This document shows positions 7,399 through 15,923 of a stretch of 64,000 bases of DNA, piece by piece. The DNA is taken from assembly GCF_001187535.1 (NCBI RefSeq), contig NZ_LFIO01001790.1, forward strand, positions 62,001 to 126,000, given 5' to 3'. This stretch comes from Rhizobium ecuadorense. GTDB taxonomy: Bacteria > Pseudomonadota > Alphaproteobacteria > Rhizobiales > Rhizobiaceae. The notes below the pieces were generated by a model. That model had not been told where the DNA came from and made no database searches. It was given only the letters and a program-made list of their open reading frames with translations. Numbering within the stretch: the stretch's first letter is position 1; the number at the start of each line of letters is the position of its first letter. Position numbers and translations under genes: made by a program.

Positions 7399-8838
7399 AT
7401 GTCCGACGCCATTCCGTTTCTCAAACCCCGCGCCGACGTCCTGGCCCGCCGCGACCAGATCGTCGCCGATCTCACAGATCTTCTGCCGCCGGAATGCCTG
7501 GTGCACGAGCCGCGTGAGCTGGTTCCCTTCGAGACCGATGCTTTCGTGTCCTACCGCCGCCTGCCGCTCGCCGTTGCCCTGCCGCGTACGACGGCCGAGG
7601 TCTCGGCCATCATGCGTTATTGCCACCGCTACGGCATTCCTGTCGTGCCGCGCGGCGCCGGCACCTCGCTTTCCGGCGGCGCCATTCCGCAGGAGGATGC
7701 CGTCGTGCTCGGCCTGTCGAAGATGAACCGCATCCTCGAAATCGATCTGCCCAATCGCGCTGCCGTCGTTCAGGCCGGCGTCACCAATCTCAATATCTCC
7801 GAGTCCGTTTCGGCGGATGGATTTTTCTACGCACCGGATCCGAGCTCGCAGCTCGCCTGCACCATCGGCGGCAATATCGGCATGAATTCCGGCGGCGCCC
7901 ATTGCCTGAAATATGGCGTCACCACCAACAATCTGCTCGGCATCAGGATGGTGCTGGTCGACGGCACGGTGATCGAACTCGGCGGCAAGGCGCTGGATGC
8001 GGCTGGTTATGACCTGCTCGGCCTCGTCTGCGGCCATGAAGGCCAGCTCGGCATCGTCACCGAGGCGACCGTGCGGCTGATTGCCAAGCCGGAAGGAGCG
8101 CGCCCGGTGCTCTTCGGCTTCGAAGCTTCGGAAGAAGCCGGCGCCTGTGTCGCCGATGTCATCGCCGCCGGCATCATTCCCGTCGCGATCGAATTCATGG
8201 ACAAGCCGGCGATCGAGATCTGCGAAGCCTTTGCCCATGCCGGTTATCCCCTCGATGTCGGCGCGCTGTTGATCGTCGAGGTCGAAGGCTCGGAAGCGGA
8301 AATGGACGCGACCTTGAAGGACATCGTCGAGATCGCCCGCCGGCACGGCGTCAAGACGGTGCGCGAATGCCAGTCGGCGACCGAAGCGGCGCTGATCTGG
8401 AAGGGCCGCAAATCCGCCTTCGGCGCCACCGGCCGCATCGCCGACTATATCTGCATGGACGGCACCGTGCCGCTCAGCCAGCTGTCCCATGTGCTGAAGA
8501 AGACCGCGGAGATCATCGATCATTACGGCCTGCGGGTCGCCAATGTCTTCCATGCCGGCGACGGCAACATGCACCCGCTGATCCTGTTCAACGCCAACGA
8601 TCCTGAGGATGCCGCCCGCGCCGAGGCGGCCGGCAACGATATCCTCAAACTCTGCGTCGACGCCGGCGGCTGCCTCACCGGCGAACATGGCGTCGGCATC
8701 GAGAAGCGCGACCTGATGCGGCATCAATATTCCGAGGCCGACCTTGCCCAGCAGATGGCGGCGCGCGCCGCCTTCGATCCCGACTGGCTTCTCAATCCGT
8801 CGAAGGTCTTCCCGCTCGAAGGGCGCCCCGCGGCATGA
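7399..8838 (+). CDS. glcD: Glycolate oxidase FAD-binding subunit GlcD
   Basis: A 479-aa FAD-linked oxidase, catalytic subunit of glycolate oxidase, converting glycolate to glyoxylate. The FAD-binding motif PRGAGTSLSGGAI is at residues 84-96, the family FAD-linked oxidase core follows (GGNIGMNSGGAHCLKYGVT), and the C-terminal GEHGVGIEKRDLM signature is present. I start at ATG 7399 (MSDAIPFLKP). The frame is open another 33 codons upstream, but ATG 7399 matches the family length. The stop overlaps the glcE start (ATGA), so the two subunits are translationally coupled in a glcDEF operon. Confidence 0.95.
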   Translation: MSDAIPFLKPRADVLARRDQIVADLTDLLPPECLVHEPRELVPFETDAFVSYRRLPLAVALPRTTAEVSAIMRYCHRYGIPVVPRGAGTSLSGGAIPQEDAVVLGLSKMNRILEIDLPNRAAVVQAGVTNLNISESVSADGFFYAPDPSSQLACTIGGNIGMNSGGAHCLKYGVTTNNLLGIRMVLVDGTVIELGGKALDAAGYDLLGLVCGHEGQLGIVTEATVRLIAKPEGARPVLFGFEASEEAGACVADVIAAGIIPVAIEFMDKPAIEICEAFAHAGYPLDVGALLIVEVEGSEAEMDATLKDIVEIARRHGVKTVRECQSATEAALIWKGRKSAFGATGRIADYICMDGTVPLSQLSHVLKKTAEIIDHYGLRVANVFHAGDGNMHPLILFNANDPEDAARAEAAGNDILKLCVDAGGCLTGEHGVGIEKRDLMRHQYSEADLAQQMAARAAFDPDWLLNPSKVFPLEGRPAA

Positions 8839-10037
8839 TCGATCTGATGCCGACAAGCGAGGAACAGGCGGCGGCGATCGTCCGCGCCCATGCGGAGATG
8901 AACCGGCCACTCGCGATCTGCGGCGGCGATACGCGCTCGGGTTTCGGCAATGCCGTTGCATCAGAAGACCGGCTGCGATCAACCAGGCTTTCCGGCATCG
9001 TCGCCTACAATCCCGGCGAAATGGTCATGACAGCCCGTTCGGGTACGCCGCTTGCCGAGGTCGAGGCGGCGCTGACCGAAAATGGCCAGATGCTTGCCTT
9101 CGAGCCGATGGATCATCGCCCCATTATGGCCAGGTCGGGCGAGCCGACGATTGGCGGCGTCTTTGCCGCCAATGTCTCTGGCCCGCGTCGCATCATTGCG
9201 GGCGCTGCCCGCGACAGCCTGCTCGGTGTTCGCTTCGTCAACGGCAAAGGCGAGATCATCAGGGCCGGCGGCCGGGTGATGAAGAATGTCACCGGCCTCG
9301 ACCTGGTCAAGCTGATCGCCGGCTCGTACGGAACACTCGGTTTTCTGACGGAAGTCACTTTCCGCGTGCCGCCCCGTCCGAAAACTGAACGAACGCTGCT
9401 TCTGTCAGGCCTCAACGACGCAGAGGCAGCCAGCGCCATGGCAGCGGCGATGGCGCTGCCGGTCGAAGTCTCGGGTGCCGCGCATCTACCGCTGACGGTG
9501 ACCTGGAAATTCCTTGCCGGCAAGCTGCCGGAAGGCGAGGCGACGGTTCTGCGCATCGAAGGCCTCGCCGGTTCGGTCGATGTGCGCATCGAAAAGCTTG
9601 CGGCTGTAATGTCGGCCTTCGCAGCGGTGACACGGCTGGATGAACCGGAAAGCCGCAGGCTCTGGCGGGAAATCCGCGAGGTGCTGCCCTATGCCGACGG
9701 CACGGCGAGGCCGGTCTGGCGCGTCTCGGTCGCCCCCGGCACCGGCCATCAGCTGGTCGCCGCGCTCCGCCTCGAAGCCGGCGTCGACGCCTTCTATGAT
9801 TGGCAGGGCGGTCTTGTCTGGATGCGCATGGAGGCCGGCCCCGAGGGCGAGCTGGTCCGCCGCTACATCAAGGCGCTCGGTGGCGGCCATGCGACGCTGA
9901 TCCGCGCGTCGGGCGAGGCGAGGGCGGCAACTGCGGCGTTTCATCCAGAGCCCGAGGCAGTGGCGATGCTATCGCGGCGGGTGAAGGAGAAGTTCGATCC
10001 GGCCGGGATTTTCAATCCGGGGAAGATGGGGTGGTGA
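8835..10037 (+). CDS. glcE: Glycolate oxidase subunit GlcE
   Basis: A 400-aa second FAD-binding subunit of glycolate oxidase. It shows a PCMH-type FAD domain (GGDTRSGFGNAV near residue 34, GGVFAANVSGPRRI near 112) and a C-terminal end typical of GlcE (VKEKFDPAGIFNPGKMGW). Its ATG overlaps the glcD stop by four bases. The next subunit gene, glcF, is separated by 158 bp that hold a palindromic repeat, unusual in an operon where junctions are otherwise tight. Confidence 0.94.
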   Translation: MIDLMPTSEEQAAAIVRAHAEMNRPLAICGGDTRSGFGNAVASEDRLRSTRLSGIVAYNPGEMVMTARSGTPLAEVEAALTENGQMLAFEPMDHRPIMARSGEPTIGGVFAANVSGPRRIIAGAARDSLLGVRFVNGKGEIIRAGGRVMKNVTGLDLVKLIAGSYGTLGFLTEVTFRVPPRPKTERTLLLSGLNDAEAASAMAAAMALPVEVSGAAHLPLTVTWKFLAGKLPEGEATVLRIEGLAGSVDVRIEKLAAVMSAFAAVTRLDEPESRRLWREIREVLPYADGTARPVWRVSVAPGTGHQLVAALRLEAGVDAFYDWQGGLVWMRMEAGPEGELVRRYIKALGGGHATLIRASGEARAATAAFHPEPEAVAMLSRRVKEKFDPAGIFNPGKMGW

Positions 10038-10090
10038 AGATGCTTGTTGCCGACTGCCCACGCTCGATGGATTGCACGAGGGTGCCTCTT

Positions 10091-10180
10091 GCTTCCCCTT
10101 CGCCCCGGCGGGGGTCCGAAGGACGGGTCGAGACCAGTGGCTCGAACCGGGTGCGGCCCCCCGCTGGGGCGAAGGGGGCA
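10091..10180. repeat. RIME-like palindromic element inside the glc operon
   Basis: The arm CTTCCCCTTCGCCCCGGCGG (from 10092) pairs with CCGCTGGGGCGAAGGGGGCA (10161-10180). A second inner near-palindrome GGGTCGAGACCAGTGGCTCG lies between them. The size (about 90 bp) and nested-palindrome layout resemble Rhizobium intergenic mosaic elements. It fills most of the glcE-glcF gap. Confidence 0.7.
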
Positions 10181-10195
10181 CGGGAGGCCGCGTAA

Positions 10196-11506
10196 ATGCA
10201 AACCAACTTCACCCCCACCCAGCTCCTCGACCCCGACGTCGCCGAATCGGAACAGATTCTGCGCAAGTGCGTCCATTGCGGTTTCTGCACCGCCACCTGT
10301 CCCACCTATGTGACGCTCGGCAACGAGCTCGACAGTCCGCGCGGCCGCATCTACCTGATCAAGGACATGCTGGAAAACGGCCGGCCGGCCGATGCCGAGG
10401 TCGTCACCCATATCGACCGTTGTCTCTCCTGCCTGGCCTGCGTCACCACCTGTCCCTCCGGCGTCGATTACATGCATCTGGTCGATCACGCCCGCGCCCA
10501 TATTGAAAAGACCTACAAGCGCCCGTTGATGAACCGGCTGACGCGTGCCATTCTTGCTGCGGTGCTGCCCTATCCCGGCCGCTTCCGCCTGGCGCTCAAT
10601 CTCGCCCGCCTCGGCCGACCCTTTGCCGGCCTGATGCGAGGGAGCGCGCTGAAACCCTTTGCCGCCATGCTGGCGCTTGCGCCGCGCCGCGTGCCCGCAG
10701 CGTCGGCCTTCGCAAAACCCGGCAGCTACAAACCCGAGACGGAACGACGCGGCCGGGTGGCGATCCTTTCCGGCTGCGCTCAGCCGGTGCTCGACCCCGG
10801 CATCAACGCGGCGGCGATCCGGCTGCTGACGCGGCTCGGCGTCGAGGTCGTGCTGCCGGAGGGCGAGGTCTGCTGCGGGTCGCTCGTCCATCACATGGGC
10901 CGCGCCGAACAGGCGCTCGCCAGTGCGCGGGCGAATGTCGATCTGTGGACGCGCGAGATCGACGGGCAGGGGCTCGACGCGATCATCATCACCGCCTCGG
11001 GCTGCGGCACCACGATCAAGGATTACGGCCATATGCTGCGCCTCGATCCCGCCTATGCGGCCAAGGCGGCGAGGGTCTCAGCGCTCGCGAAAGACATCAC
11101 CGAATATCTCGCAACCCTCGACCTGCCGGCGCACATGCCGAAGAGCATCACGGTCGCCTATCACTCCGCCTGTTCCATGCAGCACGGCCAGCGCATCACG
11201 CTGACGCCGAAGCAATTGCTGAAAGCGGCGGGCTTTACCGTGCGCGATCCCGCCGAAGGCCATCTCTGCTGCGGCTCGGCCGGCACTTATAACATCATGC
11301 AGCCGGAGATTTCGGCGGCGCTGAAGGCACGCAAGGTCAAAAACATCGAAGCCACCAAGGCCGATATCATTGCCACCGGCAATATCGGCTGCATCACCCA
11401 GATCGCCACCGGCACCGGCATGCCGATCCTGCATACGGTCGAGCTGCTCGATTGGGCTTATGGCGGCGCTGTGCCGGAAAAATTAAGAGATTTGCCGTTA
11501 GGCTGA
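10196..11506 (+). CDS. glcF: Glycolate oxidase iron-sulfur subunit GlcF
   Basis: A 436-aa iron-sulfur subunit passing electrons from the flavin subunits to the membrane quinone pool. Two 4Fe-4S clusters are visible: C25, C28, C31, C35 and C76, C79, C82, C86. Two later CCG domains follow (EVCCGSLVHHMG near residue 222, HLCCGSAGTYNI near 358). The ATG at 10196 is preceded by GGGAGG at 10182-10187, immediately next to the right edge of the palindromic repeat, so the repeat boundary touches the ribosome-binding site. Third and last gene of glcDEF. Confidence 0.95.
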   Translation: MQTNFTPTQLLDPDVAESEQILRKCVHCGFCTATCPTYVTLGNELDSPRGRIYLIKDMLENGRPADAEVVTHIDRCLSCLACVTTCPSGVDYMHLVDHARAHIEKTYKRPLMNRLTRAILAAVLPYPGRFRLALNLARLGRPFAGLMRGSALKPFAAMLALAPRRVPAASAFAKPGSYKPETERRGRVAILSGCAQPVLDPGINAAAIRLLTRLGVEVVLPEGEVCCGSLVHHMGRAEQALASARANVDLWTREIDGQGLDAIIITASGCGTTIKDYGHMLRLDPAYAAKAARVSALAKDITEYLATLDLPAHMPKSITVAYHSACSMQHGQRITLTPKQLLKAAGFTVRDPAEGHLCCGSAGTYNIMQPEISAALKARKVKNIEATKADIIATGNIGCITQIATGTGMPILHTVELLDWAYGGAVPEKLRDLPLG

Positions 11507-11545
11507 CGTGAAAGGCCTGTCGGGCCGGTCTCGGGAGTTTAGACG

Positions 11546-11986
11546 ATGTGGCGGGGAATGATCGTATTTGCGGGACTGCTCGGTGCGGCGGGCGCCGCCC
11601 ATGCCGACAGCCGTTTCTTCTGTTCTGCCGATGACAAGGAAGCGCGCTTCACGCTCGAGAGCGGCTTCGAAAGCGATGCCGGCCACAAGCTCAACCATTT
11701 CCGCGGCGCGCTTGTTATCAAGGATCCGGCCCAGGCGACCGTGTTCGGCAAGCGTGTTTTCGAATCGCAGCATCTGACCAACCATTGGTCGCGCGATGGT
11801 GATCTGCTGCTGGAGGTCTTTGATGGCGGCGAAGACGACACCGGCGGAGCAACGCTGGATCTGGTCGTGGTTGCCGGCGAACGCGGCAAGCCGGCGGCAA
11901 ATTTCAGCGGCACCTATTCCCTGACGATCGCAGGCGGTGAAAAACCCTTTGCCGTCGAGGGCAAGGTCAGCTGCGGCACCAAATAG
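11546..11986 (+). CDS. Small secreted protein of unknown function
   Basis: A 146-aa protein with a clear signal peptide (hydrophobic residues 4-17, cleavage probably after AAHA near residue 20). The mature part is mostly beta-like and contains two Cys residues (FFCS near residue 26 and SCGTK at the end) that could form a disulfide. No family recognised. It follows glcF by 39 bp on the same strand and may be read from the glc transcript, though function is unlinked by anything I can see. Confidence 0.7.
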   Translation: MWRGMIVFAGLLGAAGAAHADSRFFCSADDKEARFTLESGFESDAGHKLNHFRGALVIKDPAQATVFGKRVFESQHLTNHWSRDGDLLLEVFDGGEDDTGGATLDLVVVAGERGKPAANFSGTYSLTIAGGEKPFAVEGKVSCGTK

Positions 11987-11988
11987 AG

Positions 11989-12104
11989 CAATTTCAGGAA
12001 AAGTGCGAAGCGGTTTTCCGTCCGGAATTGCGTCACAGAAAAATAAACAATTTCAGGAAAAGTGCGAAGCGGCGTTCCCTCAGGAACTGCGCCACGGCAA
12101 AATA
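11989..12104. repeat. Tandem pair of 59-bp repeats
   Basis: CAATTTCAGGAAAAGTGCGA occurs at 11989 and again at 12048, each followed by AGCGG, a TTCC(G/C)T-type stretch, GGAA(T/C)TGCG and a CAC. The period is 59 bp. The core GAAAAGTGCGAAGCGGTTTTCCG resembles the left module of the dispersed repeats seen elsewhere in the window. It lies just after a stop codon. Confidence 0.75.
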
Positions 12105-12132
12105 GAGCGGTCCTGAAAACTGGACCGCTCTA
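12103..12132. terminator. Bidirectional hairpin between convergent genes
   Basis: TAGAGCGGTCC (12103-12113) pairs perfectly with GGACCGCTCTA (12122-12132) around an 8-nt loop. It lies between the secreted-protein gene and the convergent LpxQ-like gene. There is no strong T-run on either side. Confidence 0.6.
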
Positions 12133-12141
12133 ACGATTCAA

Positions 12142-12816
12142 TTACCAGTGGAACGACACGCCGACATTGACGGCGTTGGTGAAGATGTTGGTCTTCAGGT
12201 CCACGCCGCTGTCGATCGGAACGTCGACGCGCGAATAGGTGCCCTTGTATTCGACGAAGGTCGACCAGCGGTCGGTCACCTTGAAGTCGACGCCGGCCTG
12301 GGCCTGCAGCGTCACGCCGCCGAATTCATAAGCCCAGGTCTTGCCTTCGGGGCGAATCACTTCGACATGCGGAATGTTCACGCCGACACCGGCGCCGAGA
12401 TACGGCGTCCAGCGGCGGCTCGGATCCTGGAAGCGATAGAGGCCGTTCACCGTCAGCAGGTTCAGGCCGTCGGTGAATTCGAAATGCGACCAGCCGGTCT
12501 TGGCGAGTGTATCGTCGTCCGCATAAACCTTGTCATGGGTATAATCGAGCGAGATACCCCAGTTCGGCTTGTTGAAATTCTCCAGCCACCAGGTGACGCG
12601 GCCGCCGTAGTAAGGCGGGGCGCCGAAGGATTTGCCTTCCCAGCCGGCGGTGAAATGCGTGCCGTCGGAGAGATCGACGCCGCTGTGCGGTGCCGTCTGA
12701 TAGCCGCCGTAGATGGAGAATTGCAGGTCTTCCGCCGAGGCGGAGGCTGCCGAACAGATGGTGAAAAACGCGATGCCCGCAAGCAGGGAGGCGGAGGAAC
12801 GCAGCGCATATGTCAT
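12142..12816 (-). CDS. lpxQ: LpxQ-type outer-membrane beta-barrel (probable lipid A oxidase)
   Basis: A 224-aa outer-membrane protein. A signal peptide (residues 1 to about 27, ending SASA) is followed by alternating beta strands and a C-terminal aromatic (VGVSFHW), the outer-membrane barrel signature. Length and the N-terminal SIYGGYQTAPHSGVDLSDG region match what I recall of rhizobial LpxQ, which oxidises the proximal glucosamine of lipid A to 2-aminogluconate in an oxygen-dependent reaction. The identification rests on memory of family features, not a search; a generic OmpW/PagP-like porin is the alternative. Start ATG 12816. Its neighbours are two periplasmic L,D-transpeptidases on the same strand. 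Confidence 0.62.
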   Translation of the reverse strand: MTYALRSSASLLAGIAFFTICSAASASAEDLQFSIYGGYQTAPHSGVDLSDGTHFTAGWEGKSFGAPPYYGGRVTWWLENFNKPNWGISLDYTHDKVYADDDTLAKTGWSHFEFTDGLNLLTVNGLYRFQDPSRRWTPYLGAGVGVNIPHVEVIRPEGKTWAYEFGGVTLQAQAGVDFKVTDRWSTFVEYKGTYSRVDVPIDSGVDLKTNIFTNAVNVGVSFHW

Positions 12817-12894
12817 TGAATAGCCCCGAATATTGCAAATATGTCGACTCCTAGGCACATCTGCCAGCTTTCCGCCGCAAAGTCCAAGGGAAAT

Positions 12895-12919
12895 AAAGGC
12901 GCCGTCGAGAGGCGCCTTT
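12895..12919. terminator. Rho-independent terminator after the first YkuD gene
   Basis: AAAGGCGCC (12895-12903), loop of 7, GGCGCCTTT (12911-12919). On the minus strand it follows the L,D-transpeptidase stop at 12940 and is trailed by TTTATTT; on the plus strand it is trailed by CGTTTTTT, so it can work both ways. Confidence 0.85.
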
Positions 12920-12939
12920 CGTTTTTTAGCAAGTGTTGC

Positions 12940-13626
12940 TCAGCCGCCGAACATCGTCCGTAGCACGTCGATGCCCCTGTCCTCGAACGCCACCTTGCCC
13001 TGCCTGTTGCCGGGGCCGATGACGATTACCTTGGTGCCGACGGGGGCGCGATCGTAAAGATGCGTCACGTCCTGGTTCATCATCCGGATACAGCCGGAAG
13101 ACATGTTGAGGCCGATCGTCCAGGGCTGGTTGGTGCCGTGGATGCGGAAGATGGTGTCGCGGCCGCCCTGGTAGAGATACATGGCCCGCGCACCGAGCGG
13201 ATTGTCCTCGCCGCCTTCCTGGAAAGCGGGAATGATGTGGCCCTTGGCGGCTTCGCGGCGGCGCATCTCGGCCGGCGGCGTCCAGCTCGGCCATTCGGCC
13301 TTGCGGCCGATCTTGACGATACCCGACCAGCCGAAGCCGTCTCGGCCGACGCCGATGCCATAGCGGGTGGCCCGGTTGCTGCCTTCGACGAGGTAGAGAT
13401 ATTTGTTGTTGGTATCGATGATCACGGTGCCGGCCGCTTCCGTCGTCACCAGCCGCACTTTCTTGCGCTTGAACTGCGGCTTCACATATTTCGGCATCTG
13501 CGCCACACGCACGACTTGCGCCGGGCGCTGCGTATTGTCGGAGCCGGCAGGCGCGGCAAAGGCGGATGTAGACATCAAGGACAGGACAAGTCCGGCCGCG
13601 GCCAGACCTGGCATCAATTTGATCAT
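12940..13626 (-). CDS. L,D-transpeptidase, YkuD family (first of a pair)
   Basis: A 228-aa periplasmic enzyme that forms 3-3 peptidoglycan cross-links or attaches proteins to peptidoglycan. A signal peptide ends near SAFA (residue 24). The YkuD domain runs about residues 66-207 with H163 in RIHGTN and the catalytic C179 in SSGCIRM. A basic linker (KPQFKRKKVRL) precedes the domain. The adjacent gene on the same strand encodes a clear paralogue, with about 135 bp and a terminator between them, so the genes are probably separate transcripts. Confidence 0.93.
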   Translation of the reverse strand: MIKLMPGLAAAGLVLSLMSTSAFAAPAGSDNTQRPAQVVRVAQMPKYVKPQFKRKKVRLVTTEAAGTVIIDTNNKYLYLVEGSNRATRYGIGVGRDGFGWSGIVKIGRKAEWPSWTPPAEMRRREAAKGHIIPAFQEGGEDNPLGARAMYLYQGGRDTIFRIHGTNQPWTIGLNMSSGCIRMMNQDVTHLYDRAPVGTKVIVIGPGNRQGKVAFEDRGIDVLRTMFGG

Positions 13627-13717
13627 GATCGATTCCCCTCAAGCAAATCCGCCTGAAGCTACATGAACTTCTGCCCGATTCAAGATCGGCCCGGCCGGAT
13701 AAAGCATTTTCGGGAAA

Positions 13718-13743
13718 GGAAGCCGCCTGTTCTTGCGGCTTCC
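13718..13743. terminator. Terminator after the second YkuD gene
   Basis: GGAAGCCGC (13718-13726), 8-nt loop, GCGGCTTCC (13735-13743). On the minus strand it lies just past the stop of the 13762-14511 gene and is followed by TTTCC. Confidence 0.75.
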
Positions 13744-13761
13744 AAGATATCGTATGTGCCG

Positions 13762-14511
13762 TTACATGACGACGACGCGGGTTCCGACGCTGACGCGGTC
13801 ATAGAGATCGACGACATCCTCGTTGCGCAACCGGATGCAACCGGAGGAGACGGCGCTGCCGATCGACCAGGGCGCGTTGGTGCCGTGGATGCGGTAAAGC
13901 GTCGAGCCGAGATACATGGCGCGGGCGCCGAGCGGGTTTTCCGCGCCGCCATCCATCCGCGCCGGCAGGTAGTGGCCCTTGGCGGCTTCACGGCTGATCA
14001 TTTCGGAAGGCGGCGTCCAGTCCGGCCATTCCTGCTTGCGGGTGATCTTGTGGGCGCCGGCCCATTCGAAGCCGGGCTTGCCGACGCCGACGCCGTAACG
14101 GCGCGCCTTGCCGCCGTCCATCACCAGATAGAGGAAGCGGTTGTTGGTATCGATGACGATCGTGCCGGGTTTTTCCTGGGTGTCGTAATCGACCATCTGC
14201 GGCAGGAATTGCGGCTCGATCGGATGACGGATCGACGGTATGCCCGGATTGATCGCCGAGACGGTCTGCGGTGCGACTTGCGGCGCCTGGCGCAGCACGC
14301 GGCGCTGGAAAAGCCCACGCTGCGGCTGCCGGACGACCGGCCGCTGATAGACGACGGGACGAACCGCGCCGCCGCCGAGCTGGTTGATCCAGGGCGCGGT
14401 CAGATCGGGGCTGAGCACGACGGGCGGGCGCGTGGCGTAGCGGTCGTCTGCAAGGGCGGCCGTGGAGAAAATGCCGAAGACGGCTGCGGCAAGAACAAGC
14501 TGTTTCATCAT
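13762..14511 (-). CDS. L,D-transpeptidase, YkuD family (second of a pair)
   Basis: A 249-aa periplasmic YkuD enzyme. The signal peptide ends near ALA (residue 21). A Pro/Arg/Gln-rich linker (residues about 45-110) then leads to the catalytic domain with H209 (RIHGTN) and C225 (SSGCIRL). It shares with its neighbour blocks such as GTIVIDTNN, SREAAKGH (RREAAKGH next door) and NPLGARAMYL, so the two arose by duplication; the linkers differ. Two ATG codons are possible, 14511 and 14508. Proximity to the LpxQ-like barrel suggests an envelope-maintenance neighbourhood. Confidence 0.92.
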   Translation of the reverse strand: MMKQLVLAAAVFGIFSTAALADDRYATRPPVVLSPDLTAPWINQLGGGAVRPVVYQRPVVRQPQRGLFQRRVLRQAPQVAPQTVSAINPGIPSIRHPIEPQFLPQMVDYDTQEKPGTIVIDTNNRFLYLVMDGGKARRYGVGVGKPGFEWAGAHKITRKQEWPDWTPPSEMISREAAKGHYLPARMDGGAENPLGARAMYLGSTLYRIHGTNAPWSIGSAVSSGCIRLRNEDVVDLYDRVSVGTRVVVM

Positions 14512-14774
14512 CGGACGGACTCTCTACAAATGGCCGAAAATGCGCTGGCGGAGACGTTCCGCCCGGGCGGAGATGTTCACGCCCGGGAAAGACGCTGCCA
14601 CCCAATCCGCCAGCGAATGGTAAAGATCGATTCATGAAAACTCGACCTGTGGGATAAACTTTTCGTCAGGGTTACCGTTCGGTTTGGAAAGACGGTTTGC
14701 AAATGGTAAAGCCGGAATCATGACCGGAAAACCAGGCGGACCGGCAAACAGACGGACCCGGGAATGAAGCGGAC

Positions 14775-15404
14775 ATGAGCGAGACAGGCATCATCATCGG
14801 CGAGGACGGCAGGAGCCGCTGCCACTGGCACGCCAATCTGCCCGATTATCTTCGCTATCATGACGAGGAATGGGGCCGCCCCGTCACCAACGACATCCGC
14901 CTCTTCGAGAAGATCTGCCTTGAAGGTTTCCAGTCCGGTCTTTCCTGGCTGACCATCCTGCGCAAGCGCGAGAATTTCCGCGCCGCCTTCTCAGGCTTCG
15001 ACTTCGAAAAGGTTGCACTTTTCGGCGACGAGGATGTCACCCGCTGCCTTGCCGATGCCGGTATCATCCGCCATCGCGGCAAGATCGTCTCGACCATCAA
15101 CAATGCCAGGCGCGCCATTGCGCTGAGGGACGAATTCGGCTCGCTCGCCCATTATTTCTGGCGCTACGAACCCGGTCATAACGAGCGGCCTGGAGTGGTC
15201 GACCGCGAGCATATCGTCGCCAATCCGACGACGCCGACCTCGGTCATCATTTCCAAGGATCTGAAGAAACGCGGCTGGACCTTTGTCGGCCCGACCACAG
15301 TTTATGCTTTCATGCAGGCGATGGGTCTCGTCAATGATCATCTGGAGGGCTGTTTCTGCCGGCCCGAGGTCGAGGCGATGCGCGCCGTGCTGGTCCGACC
15401 ATGA
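14775..15404 (+). CDS. tag: DNA-3-methyladenine glycosylase I
   Basis: A 209-aa base-excision repair enzyme that removes 3-methyladenine from DNA. It shows RCHWHANLPDYLRYHDEEWG at the N-terminus with zinc-binding Cys16 and His18, the LEGFQSGLSWLTILRKREN core, and the C-terminal GLVNDHLEGCFC with the remaining zinc ligands. Length matches the family (about 190-210 aa). It overlaps by four bases (ATGA) with the next gene, which implies coupled translation. Cytoplasmic. Confidence 0.95.
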   Translation: MSETGIIIGEDGRSRCHWHANLPDYLRYHDEEWGRPVTNDIRLFEKICLEGFQSGLSWLTILRKRENFRAAFSGFDFEKVALFGDEDVTRCLADAGIIRHRGKIVSTINNARRAIALRDEFGSLAHYFWRYEPGHNERPGVVDREHIVANPTTPTSVIISKDLKKRGWTFVGPTTVYAFMQAMGLVNDHLEGCFCRPEVEAMRAVLVRP

Positions 15405-15910
15405 AAGAAGATGCATCCGTGAGAACATTGATCGCAGCCGCTGCCCTTTTCCTCCTGATGGTCCCCGCTCTGGCGCAGACGCCGCAGCTCGATCCGGGCG
15501 AGAAGCTGGAGAAGCTGCAATTCCCGGCCGTCACCATGCAGCTCAAGGGCTGGACGAAATTCGGCAACGGCCATGTCTACACGCTGCCGGTGCGCGCCGG
15601 CCAGCATGTGAAGATCGACTTTGCCACCAAGAGCAAATTTGCCTTCCTGGCGATCTTCGACCTGTCGAAACCCGATGACGAGGCCTTCTTCGGCACCGAC
15701 GAGGACGGCTTGAGCTTCGAGACGACGGTCAAGGAAAACACCACCTGGCTGCTGCGTCCTTATTATTCCAAGGTCTCGCCCCGCCGCGGCCTCGGCGCTC
15801 CCTTCAGCATCCTGATCGAGCCTTTGACCGCTGCCCCGAAGCAGCCGCAGCCGCCGGCCGAGCCGGAGCGCCCGTCGCTCTTTCCGAAGGCGCCTGCCAA
15901 ACAGCAATAG
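15401..15910 (+). CDS. Exported protein of unknown function
   Basis: A 169-aa protein with an N-terminal signal peptide (hydrophobic AAALFLLMVPAL, cleavage near ALAQ, residue 26) and a Pro/Glu/Lys-rich C-terminal tail (from about residue 145). No domain recognised; the middle looks like a beta-rich periplasmic module (HVYTLPVRAGQHVKIDFATK). Its start overlaps the tag stop; an in-frame GTG at 15419 is another possible start and would shorten the polar N-region. No functional link to DNA repair is evident beyond cotranscription. Confidence 0.72.
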   Translation: MKEDASVRTLIAAAALFLLMVPALAQTPQLDPGEKLEKLQFPAVTMQLKGWTKFGNGHVYTLPVRAGQHVKIDFATKSKFAFLAIFDLSKPDDEAFFGTDEDGLSFETTVKENTTWLLRPYYSKVSPRRGLGAPFSILIEPLTAAPKQPQPPAEPERPSLFPKAPAKQQ

Positions 15911-15923
15911 GGGGAGCGTCCGG

